From the NCBI GenBank assembly GCA_021234155.1, contig JAJEKV010000819.1, positions 1-64,000 on the forward strand: a stretch of DNA of 64,000 bases. The letters run 5' to 3'. Origin of the DNA: Isoetes taiwanensis. Lineage: Eukaryota > Streptophyta > Lycopodiopsida > Isoetales > Isoetaceae. Positions within the stretch are counted from its first letter, which is position 1; each line of letters begins with the position of its first letter. A program made the position numbers and the translations under genes. The notes beneath the pieces were generated by a model. That model did no database searches. It saw only the letters and a program-made list of their open reading frames with translations, and had not been told where the DNA came from. Shown piece by piece: positions 22,925-34,468 of this stretch.

Positions 22925-23653
22925 AAAATGATAACCAGACACCGAGAGGTGCACAGTGAAAGAGGGCGGGTAATATGAACCATTGAAAGGGTGGGACATT
23001 AAAGCCCCCAAAGACAGAGCTAAACGCTGATGATAACGACGCACCACCGCGCGGTCATGATGCCGATTATAAGCAGGGTGTCGGTATCAATAGAAAACAA
23101 GACAAGCCCTCCGAAAGGCTACTCAGCATGCAGCGCTAGTAGCACCCCCTGGGGAGCTTGCCTATGCTACGTCAGTCTGGGGGCCTCAGGGCACTAGGGA
23201 CAATAATTCTATTCTATTCTATTCTATTCATGCAGAAGAGAGATACTCTCATACAATCTACACTCTATAACAAAAAGCCAGACTAAATACCTTACGTATT
23301 AGGGTCCGTTCCACATCTTACGCTAGTTGAGATGAGCCGGGGGTTTTGGATTTCCTCGTCCGGGTGTTTTAGTAGACATGCTTCTAATCATGAAGTTACC
23401 GACCGAAGGTCGCGTATTTAACCCGTCGCCTCGTCCACTTGCACAAAGTTTTGGTGTTTTAGTTAGACATGGCGAATCATGAAGTTACCTCGTGAGAGCA
23501 TATATTAGAGGAAGGTCTCATTTTGAATTGCTTGAACAAAAAGAGTCCGTATTTTATTCCAAGAAATAGCGATCGACTTGCACAAAAGTTTTGGATTTTA
23601 ACTGAACCCAATAATTAAAGGTTTCAAAATATTGTTGAAAGGCAATAATAATG
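22925..23653. repeat. Duplicated block, copy B (rearranged)
   Basis: It begins with the 262-bp match to copy A, then the ATTCT tail, then the shared ACTAAATACC segment. Internally it carries a second, altered copy of the TAGACATGGC-GAATCATGAAGTTACC phrase (near 23,385 and 23,465). Copy B was therefore further rearranged after or during duplication. Confidence 0.8.
23206..23225 (+). repeat. (ATTCT)4 tail of the LINE 3' end
   Basis: Four perfect ATTCT units follow CACTAGGGACAATA directly downstream of the LINE 3' region. Many LINE clades end in short tandem tails instead of poly(A), so this probably marks the true element end. Confidence 0.5.
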
Positions 23654-25098
23654 GCTTGTATTGAAATAAGATACGGTTTTGAAAAACACACTAAAGATTT
23701 TCGTAGAAGTTATTTCGTTGATTACTTTATACCTCGTAAATACAGTTACCCTAATCAATCTTCTAATTTAAATTTCCCCGAGCGCCCATAATTTGAAGAA
23801 CTCGAGAGCGATCCATCTAGAATGTCTACTGCAGTCTAGTAAGCATTTCAAATCCTAAAATTATATAAGAATTTCGATAAGAAGATACTATTACAAAGAT
23901 ATTATTCAAGCTTGGGCAAGTTTATTAAAGCTTCATGTATGTGGAGTCTATATAGAAAACAGAGTTGCTTGAAGGATTTTTCACGAAAAAAAGACGTTTA
24001 TAAGCAGTGAATGTATGAAATTTCCTTTCTTAACAAGATTAATATAAGAAGGAATTGACAAGAAATACAAAGTCTAATTTGAGTTTCTTACATCCATCTT
24101 TATGAACAATAAGGAACTGACATGAAATACATAAACCAAAATAGTACATCTAGCTCATAACACCTACCTGGTTTAATTTTTTTATTTCAGACGTGGACAA
24201 GAAGTGAAATTTGAGCATATCGTATACTAGCTGATGTTGCATGCAAGCATCGATTTGAAATCCTTTATGAGTACGGAAGAGCTCTCATTTCGCGAGCTTT
24301 CCAGCCACCCACCCACCCCTGGTTATTGTTTGCCTAATGACGGGATTTTTTTGTAGCAACACAAGTAAAACCTTGACCTCTTGGGGAATTTCTTTTCGTA
24401 CAAGATGAATAGAATATAATAGAATAGGTTTTTTAACGTCCAATACAAGAAGGAATCGACAAGAAATAATTTGAGTTTCTTACCTCTAGCTTTATGAACC
24501 AGAATCTTATGTCTAGCTCCATAACATCTACTGGGTTTAATTTTTAAATTTCACATTTGAATCCGTGGCCCGAGATGCAACTACAGCTACAACTCCACTC
24601 CACTGTAGTTCAAGACAGCCACTCACAACATTCAAGTTGAATTTAGCTTTCATGCGATCTCAACCTTCAAATTAGACCTCTCCTATGATCTTGGCCTTTC
24701 AGATAGAGCATATCCCTTGTGCACCACATCAACCCAAAAAGCAAATCTGTGGTAACTTAGAGTTGCAAAAACTTTTTTTGAACAAGGCAGAAGAAGAAGC
24801 GGACAACAGACTGCCCTGCCCTGGTAGCATGGCAATGGAATTGCTCTGCAAAAGCTGTTGGGAAGTGTTTCAGATCTAGCTTAAGTTATCGCCTAAGTAA
24901 ATAGAAGACCCGAACACATAACAATTCCTATAGTTCTCTGATTTAACATGAAACACCACAATCATGTAGACTCTTATTTAATTTCTTCTGCATCGTAAGT
25001 ACGTTTAAGAAACTGTGGGCAACTGTACATTTGGATAGTAGAACGTGGGGAACTGTACATTTGTATCGCCTGTTCTTATCAGCTTAGTAAAAACAGAC
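23654..25098. repeat. Intergenic with a diverged direct repeat
   Basis: The segment at about 24,047-24,190 (AAGAAGGAATTGACAAGAAA ... TAATTTTT) recurs shortened at about 24,445-24,555. A 19-bp repeat GTGGG(C/G)AACTGTACATTTG lies at about 25,015 and 25,044, just upstream of the metalloprotease gene. It may belong to that promoter. No other gene is seen. Confidence 0.5.
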
Positions 25099-25106
25099 TA
25101 TAAAAT
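25099..25106 (+). promoter_or_regulatory. Candidate TATA box of the metalloprotease gene
   Basis: TATAAAAT lies 38-45 bp upstream of the ATG at 25,144. At normal spacing transcription would start near 25,130, after the ATGs at 25,045 and 25,117. This supports the start at 25,144. The call rests on motif and position only. Confidence 0.4.
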
Positions 25107-25143
25107 ACGACAGAGGATGGGACACAAGCAGGGCTTCTTCAAA

Positions 25144-28100
25144 ATGCAGAGAGCATTTCTCATGGGATTGGGCGTGCTCTTAATTTGTGTGGGTAAGATT
25201 GAGGTTGAGGGGGGATGCTTTCAGCCAGAGAGCTTCAGCCAAAGCATAGGCAAAGGGGGAGACGTGGTGGAGGTGGATTTTAAGCTGTTTCCGATCCGAA
25301 GCCCCAACTTCGCCGTGTTGGTTGAGCAGGCAGATGGCAGCTTCAACATCAAGGCAACGGATGTTCCGTCTGAGCGGACATACCTGGGCAGCGTTAAGGG
25401 GCAGCCCGGGGCCATGGCATCCGGCCTCATCAGGGCCGACGGAACTCTGCTCTGCCGGATCAGCTTCGAAAATGGTGCCGAATGGATCAGCACTAACTCT
25501 TCCTTCTCCACCAGAGGCCTCTCCAAATGGACCCCTCAATGGCCTACCACCACTGTTCCTCCTTCTTCCTCCAATTCTGTCCTCGTTGTTGCTGAAGTTG
25601 GAGTCGATTCAAGCTTTGCCCACTACGTTGCTTCAGGTCAGTTTTAGCCTATTTCATAACCTCCACCTACATTAGGAATGCTTTAAAATATCAGTTAATA
25701 GCTTTCCTTATTCTCTAGGGGTGCTAAACATGCTCATATTCTCTTCTAGATGCTGGCCATACTGATATTGGAATACAATAGCTAAACCTGGTAGTGTGGA
25801 GATTCTTGAGGTCATCCATATAATGTGGCTAGCTAAATACGTCATTCTTATAAACCGAACATTACATATACATCAAGGCTGCACAAAAACTTCCACATTA
25901 TTGGTCAAGATTGAAAGTGACTAAAGCCCACATACTCTTCATCTCACTCAATTTTAGTTTTATAACTTGGAAGAACAAATGCCAATATACATGATGGGCT
26001 ATAGACGGAATTAATGCACATTTTGTTATGCAAATTTTTTATCAACTTTTTAACTCTATAAAATGTTACTAGGTTCAAACATCCTCGGAACCCTCGACAT
26101 GGTGGAGTTCTCAATTATGGCTGCAAATATCCCCTTCATTCGTGATGCTTCTATCCTTCACAAAATAGGCAAGGTTGTGATACGAGCTAACCAATCAAGG
26201 GATCCTTATTCAAGTACTGATACTGGTGTCCTACTCGATACGGTGAGAAAGCAGTGGAATACCGATATTGCCGCAATTGTGGGTAAGACTCATGATCTAG
26301 CACTTGTAGTTAATCCTGGGGCAGGAGGTGGTCGCGCTTGGGTTGGAACAGTAGGCACTTCATCTGCATATTCTTCAAATGGGGCCGACAGAAATGGCGA
26401 CTTCTCTGTCATTTGGCGCCATGAAGCGGGCCATAATTGGGGTTCTAATCACTATGAAGGAGGAGGAAGACCAGAAGGACCTACCATAATGTCTGATAAC
26501 CAACTCTCTCGATTTTCATCTTCCGAACTAGCCAAGATTCTGCTTTATAAATCCAAACTCTCACTTCCATTACTTCTTATCCTCGGCCCCTCAGGCAAAC
26601 ATGGATGTTCTTCGAAAGCTTTCCACGCTTCTATCATTGTCAATGCTCTAGCCAATGATTTGGATGCAAATGTAAAAGGATTGCAAATCATCTCTACTCA
26701 AAACCTTGCACCTACAAATAGCATCATTCAAATCTCAGACAATCAGGTCCTTTATACACCATCCTTAGCAGCTTTGTTGTCAGTTGATTATTTCAGCTAT
26801 CGAATACGAAACAATCAGAGTGCCACTTCTACTGGATATATTATCATACGCCCTAATTCTTTAATAGGTTGGTGGAAGATGGGTGATCCGATCGTAGAAG
26901 ACTCATCCGAAGAGGTGCATCCGGAAGCATCGGGATCAACAACATGGGACGTGGGAAATGGGGCACTTATGTTTGGAGGTGCGTGCATGGTTTCATTTGG
27001 CACAAAACCATCTTTGAATGGTACAATTTCTTTTACGATTTCTGCATGGGTGCGGGTGCCTGCAACTGCTACCTCCAGAGGAGTCATTATCCAACAAAGA
27101 AGTCCAAGTTCGGACAAAACCAAAGGGTTATGTTGGCGAAAGTACCAATTATCCATAGATGGTGGAAGGCTCAATTCTTCGTTTATGGAGACAATGAGTA
27201 CCAATTTTCATTATCCTCGATGTTGCTCTCAACGACTATAAGTGGCATCATGTTAGTCTTCTTTACTCAATTTGACATCCCCTTTGAATTTCAGAAACTT
27301 CGGTACTTTAAATCTTAAAAATATGATAGAATCTAATTTTCTAGAGAAAAGGGTTAAAAAGTATAATTTAACCTTGAAAGTTTACAGGTTGTGGCAGTGC
27401 GTGACATCAATGAAGGTTGCATCTACATCGATGGTAAATTAACGGCTTATGCAAATGGCATTGTTAGAAATTTAGATGGAAACATCCCAGTTTTCATGGG
27501 TTCTGATGCTAGAGACAATACTTCTTTCTTTATCGGGTCCTTGATGGGATTGAGGCTATACAATCGCACTTTGAACTCTGATGAGATCAACTATCTAAGC
27601 ACACGTCCAGAGGCTCTTATTGGATGGTGGAAAATGGATGAGACAAGTGGTGCTATTATTAACGATTCTTCTGGAAATAGAGCAATTGGAAGTATTACAG
27701 GATCAGTAAGTTGGGAGCAAGATGGTGGGCTTAATTTTGAAGGTGCAGGAAAAGTCTCCTTTGGGACAAAACTATCTCTCACTGGTAAGACTTCGTTTTC
27801 CATTCATGCATGGGTGAAGATCCCTAAAACTACTAGTCCATTAGCTTTTATTATCAGCCAAAGAAGCCCACCAGATAGCACAACTAGTGGCTACAATGGT
27901 GAATATTGGCTTGCTCTCGTCAATGGAAAACCAAATTTTATGGTGTTTGGAGATCGTAATTACCAATTTAACTTGCTTGCATCTATAACAATCAATGACA
28001 ATCAATGGCATCATATTGTGGGTGCACGTGACGGTGGGGAGGGTTTCATCTACATCGATGGCATACTTTCTGCATCTGTCAATGGCACAACAATCAGGAA

Positions 28101-28284
28101 CCTAGATGGAAATATACCAGTGTTCATGGGTTATGATGCACGAGAAAAAACATCCCTTTTTACAGGTTCTCTAAAAGATGTGAAGGTATATAATCAGTTG
28201 GGATCTATAGAGAAAGATCTCGCTAGGATGAAAAAATGCGCTGGGATGGCAATTCCGGTCGGCAGAGCAATGCAAAAACCTTAA
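25144..28284 (+). CDS. Secreted metzincin-type zinc metalloprotease with Big/cadherin-like and two LamG domains (3 exons)
   Basis: Exons are 25,144-25,636, 26,073-27,251 and 27,388-28,284. The GT-AG introns are 436 and 136 bp, and the first join keeps the frame. The product is about 855 residues. In order: a signal peptide (MQRAFLMGLGVLLICVG), a reprolysin-type propeptide (EVDFKLFPIRSP...), and a catalytic domain with the metzincin zinc site HEAGHNWGSNH and a Met-turn-like PTIMSD. A bacterial-type cadherin-like/Big module follows (VNALANDLDAN ... VDYFSYRI), then two LamG folds each opening LIGWWKM. Upstream ATGs at 25,045 and 25,117 are less likely because they precede the TATA-defined start and extend past the signal peptide. 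It should be secreted and cleave an extracellular substrate, which is unknown. Odd points: three small frameshifts in LamG 1 (about 27,128, 27,165 and 27,218) and an atypical C-terminus. The domain order is common in bacteria, suggesting old transfer followed by intron gain. It may be intact if the frameshifts are sequencing errors. Confidence 0.85.
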
Positions 28285-28363
28285 ATATGTAGGATGCCTG
28301 CTAGATTCCACGGGACCGAATGCCTCTTCCACATAATTAGAAGTCCTGCCTATTCTTAAGTAA

Positions 28364-28579
28364 GGATACTTCTTACCCTGCTTCGTCGACACCTCTAAAA
28401 TCAAAAAAGGGCTGAAGGATTTGAGCCACCAGGCCATGTCGGCCTCACCACAGCCCTGGCCTACTCAACAAGGAAATCGAAATCCAACAGCAAATATTTT
28501 TGCAGCACAACTCAAATTTACTGGCCCACCCAACTGGGAAAAATGTCGCCCTCCATTTGATGTTACTAGGAAAAAGGTC
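28364..28579 (+). other. Exon-like coding stretch of unknown family
   Basis: An open frame from about 28,364 ends at AAAAAG|GTCAGT, a good splice donor. The product is Pro/Gln-rich (SASPQPWPTQQGN) and then reads FTGPPNWEKCRPPFDVTRKK. It may be a downstream exon of the metalloprotease transcript, a captured fragment, or part of another gene. No family recognised. Confidence 0.25.
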
Positions 28580-30330
28580 AGTTCAACCATTTTTTTAAGC
28601 CTATTTTCCAAATTGTTTTGCAAAAACTCTGAAAAATTGCCAACTCTTTTTTAACTCATCTGAGTTTTTAAGGATGGCCGCATTTTTTGGGGCTAAAGGA
28701 ATTGTGTGAAGTTACTCTATATGCTTTTAGGATAATCATTTTCCATATATATATTGGCACGTACAGAGGTTAGAATTCTCCAAACTCAGACATGGTTCAT
28801 TTTTTGCATGTCCATAACAAAACTAAGATCCTTTCAATTTAATACAAAACCTCTTTCGTATCGAGTTGAACAAAAGAAATGCTCGCGGTGCCAAGGCCAT
28901 TGTAATAAATTTCTTGTATATATAATACAAGTTTTTGTATTATGAAGGACTGCACAAAGCCGAATAGAATCCAAATGCATAGCCATCCGATGAAGATTCT
29001 ATAAAGATTCTCTTAGAGTCTCCAAGACTCTAAAAAGATTCCCCAAGCTTCATTGAGATTCCATTAATGTTCCCTTATATTCCCCAAAACCCCTTGATGC
29101 TTCCTAAACATTCCCTTAGATTTCCCAATATTTTATGAAAATTCCCCTGCAAATGTTCTGTAGTATGCGGGCACTCATCATAAAATTACTTAATATTTTA
29201 GCTGATCTATCCATTAAATGCATGATAGAAATTTTGCTGATCTATTCATTAAATGCATGATAGAAATTTCAACAAATTGGGCTGCATGCAGTGTATGGCA
29301 AAGTATTTCAAATGAATGGGAAAATTTCCTTCTAGTCTTAGGATGAACAGGCATCTGCAGATTTGAATGGGACTTAACCTACTAATAAAATTTTGGTTCG
29401 AAAAATTGCCTTCAGATCTCATAAACACATAAACAAAACAAATTTGTAGCCTACAAAGAAACCGCAATATAGTATTAAATTGTAGCAAAATTAATATAAA
29501 CAGGACATGTTCCTAGGACTCTAATGAGTAATGTTTCGTCAATGAGTAGCTTACTGCAGCAAAGTTAAAAGTCTTCCATCTTAGCTCCCTCTAATGAGAT
29601 GTGAAGTGTCCATGTGGAACTTATTCCTTGGTTATTCTTTACTAACCAACTATATTAAAAACTCCTATAACTTATTTTTTGTACCGAAAAAAAAAATCCT
29701 TATACGCCTCTTTTTTACCGGCCGTATATCTTACTATATTTCAAGTGAATCGGAAAATCATTTTTTGAACCGGAAATTCTGTGAAGCGCCTAGGACTTTG
29801 CCACACATAGGCTGCATGGAAGCACGGCTGCAACAAAAGCCATATCTTTTTCATTATATCATATGATAAGATGGGAATCTGCAGCAAACTCCCATGGGAA
29901 TCTTACAAACTCTTCAAAATCCTCCCAAAACAATTATGGTGTGGGATCGAAAGGATTTAAAGAGATAAGAATAGTTATTTTGCATGTTTGCGAGAATTCA
30001 TCCTGCCAAAGCAGGTGAAATGATACTTGAAATGATACTTGAATTGGAGCTCGGTTTGTCAAGTTTTGGCATTCTGGCATGTTTAACAGTCTCATTGATT
30101 GAAGAAATAAATAAGGAAATGAGGTCACGTAGCTCTGAAAAAGATAAAAAATGTGACCCATAAATTCATGTAGAACATCTGTAAATGAGAGAATCTATTA
30201 TGAAATAGACTAATGCATGAAGATGTCCTGACCTGAATTCCATCTTGAATGCAATCATTAGCAATCTCATAGACACCAGCATTTTGGCAAAGATATCCAT
30301 GGTAACTTAGGCACATCAGATGCATTCTTC
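28580..30330. other. Intergenic; low-complexity AGATTC/CCCTTA-rich tract and a dispersed repeat copy
   Basis: The 28,869-28,918 segment is the second copy of the repeat at 16,462. The 28,985-29,160 segment is built of loosely repeated GATTCC-, TTCCC- and CCTTA-type words. No gene is supported. Confidence 0.45.
29201..29269. repeat. 35-bp tandem duplication
   Basis: Segments starting GCTGATCTAT-CATTAAATG at 29,201 and 29,236 differ at one or two positions. Confidence 0.85.
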
Positions 30331-30858
30331 TTATAGTGCTTGCAGTTGCTTAGTAGCACACAGTAGGACTCCTCCAACCTGGATAGGCAGGAAACAAAAA
30401 TTAGGCTTTATTAAGCTTAATGTATCTTCTAGATTATCCAAGCTTGTGTGCATTCCACTCATCATGAAGAACAATGATGCATACTGATTCGTCCAGACTA
30501 AGATTTGTTGAGCAAATGGCAGATATATAGAGTTATACTTTCCAGGTTTTAAGCTGAGCACATAAAAGAGGCCAGATAACTTAGGCATAACAGATGCATT
30601 CTTCTTGTAGTGCTGGCAGTTGCTGACGGCACGCAGCAGGACTCCTTCAACCTGGATAGGCAATGGCAAAGGCATTCTTCCAAAATTAATTAACTGGCCC
30701 TTCTCTAAGAAGACATCAAAGAAAATATGCATGTACAATGGGCGGAATGCATAATTTATAAGCAAAAATGCGAGTACAAAAACTACCTGTCTCATCAACA
30801 ATAAAGCCAAATCAGCAAGACCTCCAGATTTTATGCTTGTTTGTAGATGCAAGCACAT
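30311..30858 (-). other. 175-codon minus-strand frame with a duplicated exon-like block, unrecognised
   Basis: A frame from 30,858 to 30,331 contains two related blocks, 30,586-30,667 and 30,311-30,393, each preceded on the minus strand by a pyrimidine-rich CTATCCAG acceptor. The blocks read VEGVLLRAVSNCQHYKKNAS and VGGVLLCATKQLQAL. The second has shifted frame relative to the first. It ends near a CAG|GTCAGG donor at about 30,229 in another frame (YHGYLCQNAGVYEIAND). This looks like exon duplication in a real or recently dead gene. I cannot assign a family. Confidence 0.3.
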
Positions 30859-31172
30859 GTCTTTTCCTCAAAGTAATGTAATCATCTGCTTCATCCATAA
30901 TCATTCAGAGCATAAAAAACTTCAAGCTTCAAAGTGGACAAAGGAATTTTGAAACCGTCTTTTGAAGTCTCAGAAGGGCAAAGGAATTTTAAAGTCATCT
31001 GCTCTGTCTCAGAAGTCCAAATCTGGAAGGTTAACTGAAGATCGTCATTCTAATACTCAAGCGATCTTCTTCATGCAAAGGGAGCCGTTTGAAGAAGAGC
31101 TCCCACGGCCAATAAAGACTGCTGCACTCCTGCGACGAAGCATCCGAAGCCTTTCACAAAACAGACAACCGA
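30859..31172. other. Intergenic, nothing recognised
   Basis: No supported signal. It leads into the T28 run. Confidence 0.4.
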
Positions 31173-31200
31173 TTTTTTTTTTTTTTTTTTTTTTTTTTTT
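31173..31200 (-). repeat. T28 run, possible poly(A) tail of a minus-strand retroposon
   Basis: Twenty-eight uninterrupted T. The adjoining sequence to the right (GAAGGCAAGATATTTTTAG) is unlike the left flank. It could be the 3' end of a retroposon read on the minus strand, but no target duplication was found. Confidence 0.35.
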
Positions 31201-34200
31201 GAAGGCAAGATATTTTTAGTTTTTATTAATAGTATCTAAAAAATACATTTATTCAGGCTCCATAATAGCCAAATAGCCTAACCGTGGGAGCACAAAGATA
31301 AACCCAAGTGTGAAGATAAGGGAAGGTAACCCTTACGACAGTCTACCCCAAGAAGTGATTTGATGCTGCCCTAGAGATGATACCCCTTCAAGCTCCTCAC
31401 GAAAATGCAAGCAAGCCAGGGTAGAGTGACGGAAGCTTCATCCCTAGCGTTAACTCGACATAAAAGCTGCCTCCATCTCAGTACTACTAGGAGAATAGGA
31501 GCCCCTTTCCAATTCCTTGTACTAAGAGCACTACTCTCACTATCTTCTTTCGATGGAAACACTCATGCCTGCCCCTTAAGGGGTGGTCCACAAGCCAATC
31601 TACTCTCCTGATCACTTGCCTGGGTTCCATCTCCAATTGCTCACTATCTAGAGATGGCCTCAAGCTCCTGCAGAGCTAAAGTCCTTCAACTAGCAATCAG
31701 CTATAAGAACATGTGGTCCTCCCGTACCAATGCCTTCTAAATCACTTCCTGAACTAGGTCGCAAGCATCGGGATAATCTCCTCTTAAAATCACACCTCCT
31801 TCCAAATTGGGATGGAAGAGGGCAACATACAAGACTTGATCTTATTTCCAAACAACAGCTGCTACACAATTCAATCGGTCATGGCCAAACTTGAGCAAAG
31901 GAACTGCAGACACACATACCCACAACCCACTACAGCAGCACAGGAACGTTTCAGGCTAAGGCATACATATCTTGAGAAGTCTTCTTTATACACCTTTAAG
32001 TTGCCTCCGGAAGATTTCATACATAAAAACTGCTCAAGAACCAGTATGCTACATATTCCAAGCTTTCACAACTAGCGGGCAAGCACAACAAAAATAGTAC
32101 CTAAGCTGCCGGCTAAATAAAACTTAGGCACTCTTCTCACTATGCCAACCTGTTAGGAGGATAGAATGTAATACCCCAAAAGTCGTAACTAGTGCGCGAT
32201 GCACTTGAGATGAAAGTCCCGTCCCATTTTCTCTGTTCTAGCCCCAATCGATCCAACTGCAAAACCCCTGAGCTTTGAAGAGAGATTAAGCCTTCCATGT
32301 TAAAAGAATCGAGAACTGCTCTGAAACGGAACTCTATTCCCCATTTCTTAGACTGTGGCAAGGACACAAACTAGAACTCATAAGCCTCAAAGAAAGAACC
32401 AAATCAGCCTTAGTTAGTATAGAAACATGACCTTACACACCTGCAGTGAGTGCAGTGTAGAAACCGCAGTGAGTGCGGGCCAAAGTCCAGCAGAAGATCA
32501 ACCTTTAACGCTTAAAACTAATAAATCTGGCCATACCTGGGCAAAAATCCGAGTTCATGAACTAACCTGACATTGCAGCTAGGCCTCACGAACTTCAAGA
32601 GCCGGATAATGCCTCAGACTGGTGCAAAATCCCCCAAAATCTCTGAACTGCAGTGGCCACGGTTCACAGAAGATCAAAGGCACACCAGAGTTTGGAAGGC
32701 ATCGCCATGACTCCGGAAAACAAATCATGCGGTGTTTCTAGCTACAAGTCCGCCAAGAAGGCCCTTCCAGCATCCTCTCCTGTTGAGTCTTCACGAATCA
32801 GGGCCGCCGCCAAAGGCGGCTACCCTAACCGCTTCGAAACCCTAAACATCCTCCTCTTCGAAACCCTAAACATCCAGCCGATTTGCACAGCCGATTTGCC
32901 AAGGTAAACATTGGGATAAAATTGCGGGCGATACTGGAATGGTTCAGAATTCAAACTAATCTCTTTCAACATGGCATCAGCTCTGGTTTTCATAATCAAA
33001 TCGGCCATAGCCAAATAACCTAACAAAGGTCATGGACCAAAGCGGCCAGCTCTTAGAAAATGGGGCGAGGGGCAGGCACATCACCGGCTGTGCTGTTGCT
33101 CCTGCTCACGCCAAACTCCTTGTGCGTCGAACCCTAATCGAGATACAACATCAAATCTCAACCATAGGATGGAATGATCAAATCTCAGCCTTTGGATTTA
33201 GGGCTGGGTCCAACACTTACAGCATAACCTTATAATATAGGATAAATGCTTGGGGATACCGGACCTTGGTATCCCCCTTTAAAAAGTCTAGCAAAAGCCA
33301 CGACCCAACAGATCGCGGCCTTGCTTTTCCAGATCCGGGCTGTGCTGTGTTCCAGTATTCTGTTGCTTGCCAATATTACAAGATTCTACCTCAGAGAAAT
33401 CATAGAAGACAAAGTTCAAAGCAAGAATCTGATTCATCCATCCAATACCAGAGAGGATCACACACTCATAATCGGATTAGATCATGACGGCTGGGCTTTC
33501 CATAGAATCAAAATTAGGTTCGGGCTCTGCAATAAATTTAAGGATGAGCACAAAAGGCAGCTTTTATCATCACATGGTTCTTCTTCATGATTTCCAATAC
33601 ATACATGCAAGCAATTCCAAAGCATGCATCAAATCCCCACCTTAGTTTTTAAGATATACCTCTGCTCCAAAATCAGTCTGCGCCTCCTTTGCATCCAGCT
33701 TCTGGTTCTCTTGTTTTCTCCACTTCCTTCTCCAATTCGGCCAGCCCCTCTGTCCTCTTATATAAGCTTTGCCCAGGTGATCCAATCTCCACCTGGCAAG
33801 CTATCCTGCTGCCAAGTACCGACATGAATCGATGCCTGCTTAATAACAGAAACGGGAAACAAAAACGAGATATAAAATATTACTTTGTAAATTTGCCACA
33901 TACTATTCAAAAAAAAATGGCATAGTTGAAGCTCCAAACTCCTGAAGGGTGCCTGAGCCTGCCATGCCTCCAGCTCACAGCTTCTAGAAACTCCCCATGC
34001 CAACCGTGGTTGCAAAATTGCCGAACCAGAACATGTTAATAAAACAAATATTAAATAATACCAACAGAAGCTGCCTGCATCTTAGTTATTAGTTCTAGCT
34101 TCTTTCTTGAAATAACAAGCTGGGCATCAGCCTCCAACATACAAATTCGCCAAAACCCTGCTTCGAAGAAGGCCATATTCGCCTCCGTCACCAACAAATA

Positions 34201-34468
34201 ATCCTGTTTCAGCATACAAATTTGGCAGAAGGCCATATCCGCCTGCTTCGCCTTGCTTTACCCTACAAATCTGGCAGAACCCCGCTTCGCTCTACAAGTC
34301 CGGCATACCCATGAGCACCACTGCCACGCGCCCATTCCCTCCATAAAAAAAACTAAAACTAAAACTAAAATCCACACCAACGAAATCTCAAACCACCAAA
34401 GCTGACATCAGCATTGTACGATTTTGACATAATTATACATGCCAAAACCATCCATAATACAATGTTGG
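31201..34468. other. Intergenic; no gene recognised; small CCCTAAAC repeat
   Basis: Many frames of 60-114 codons on both strands, none with a family motif. An 18-bp TTCGAAACCCTAAACATC repeat occurs at 32,833 and 32,857 (telo-box-like CCCTAAA, common in plant 5' leaders). The frame at 33,246-33,590 overlaps others and is not supported. Confidence 0.4.

Noticed and set aside
25180-25539. Minus-strand frames of 101 and 119 codons opposite exon 1
   Set aside because: They are shadows of the strongly biased coding exon on the plus strand.
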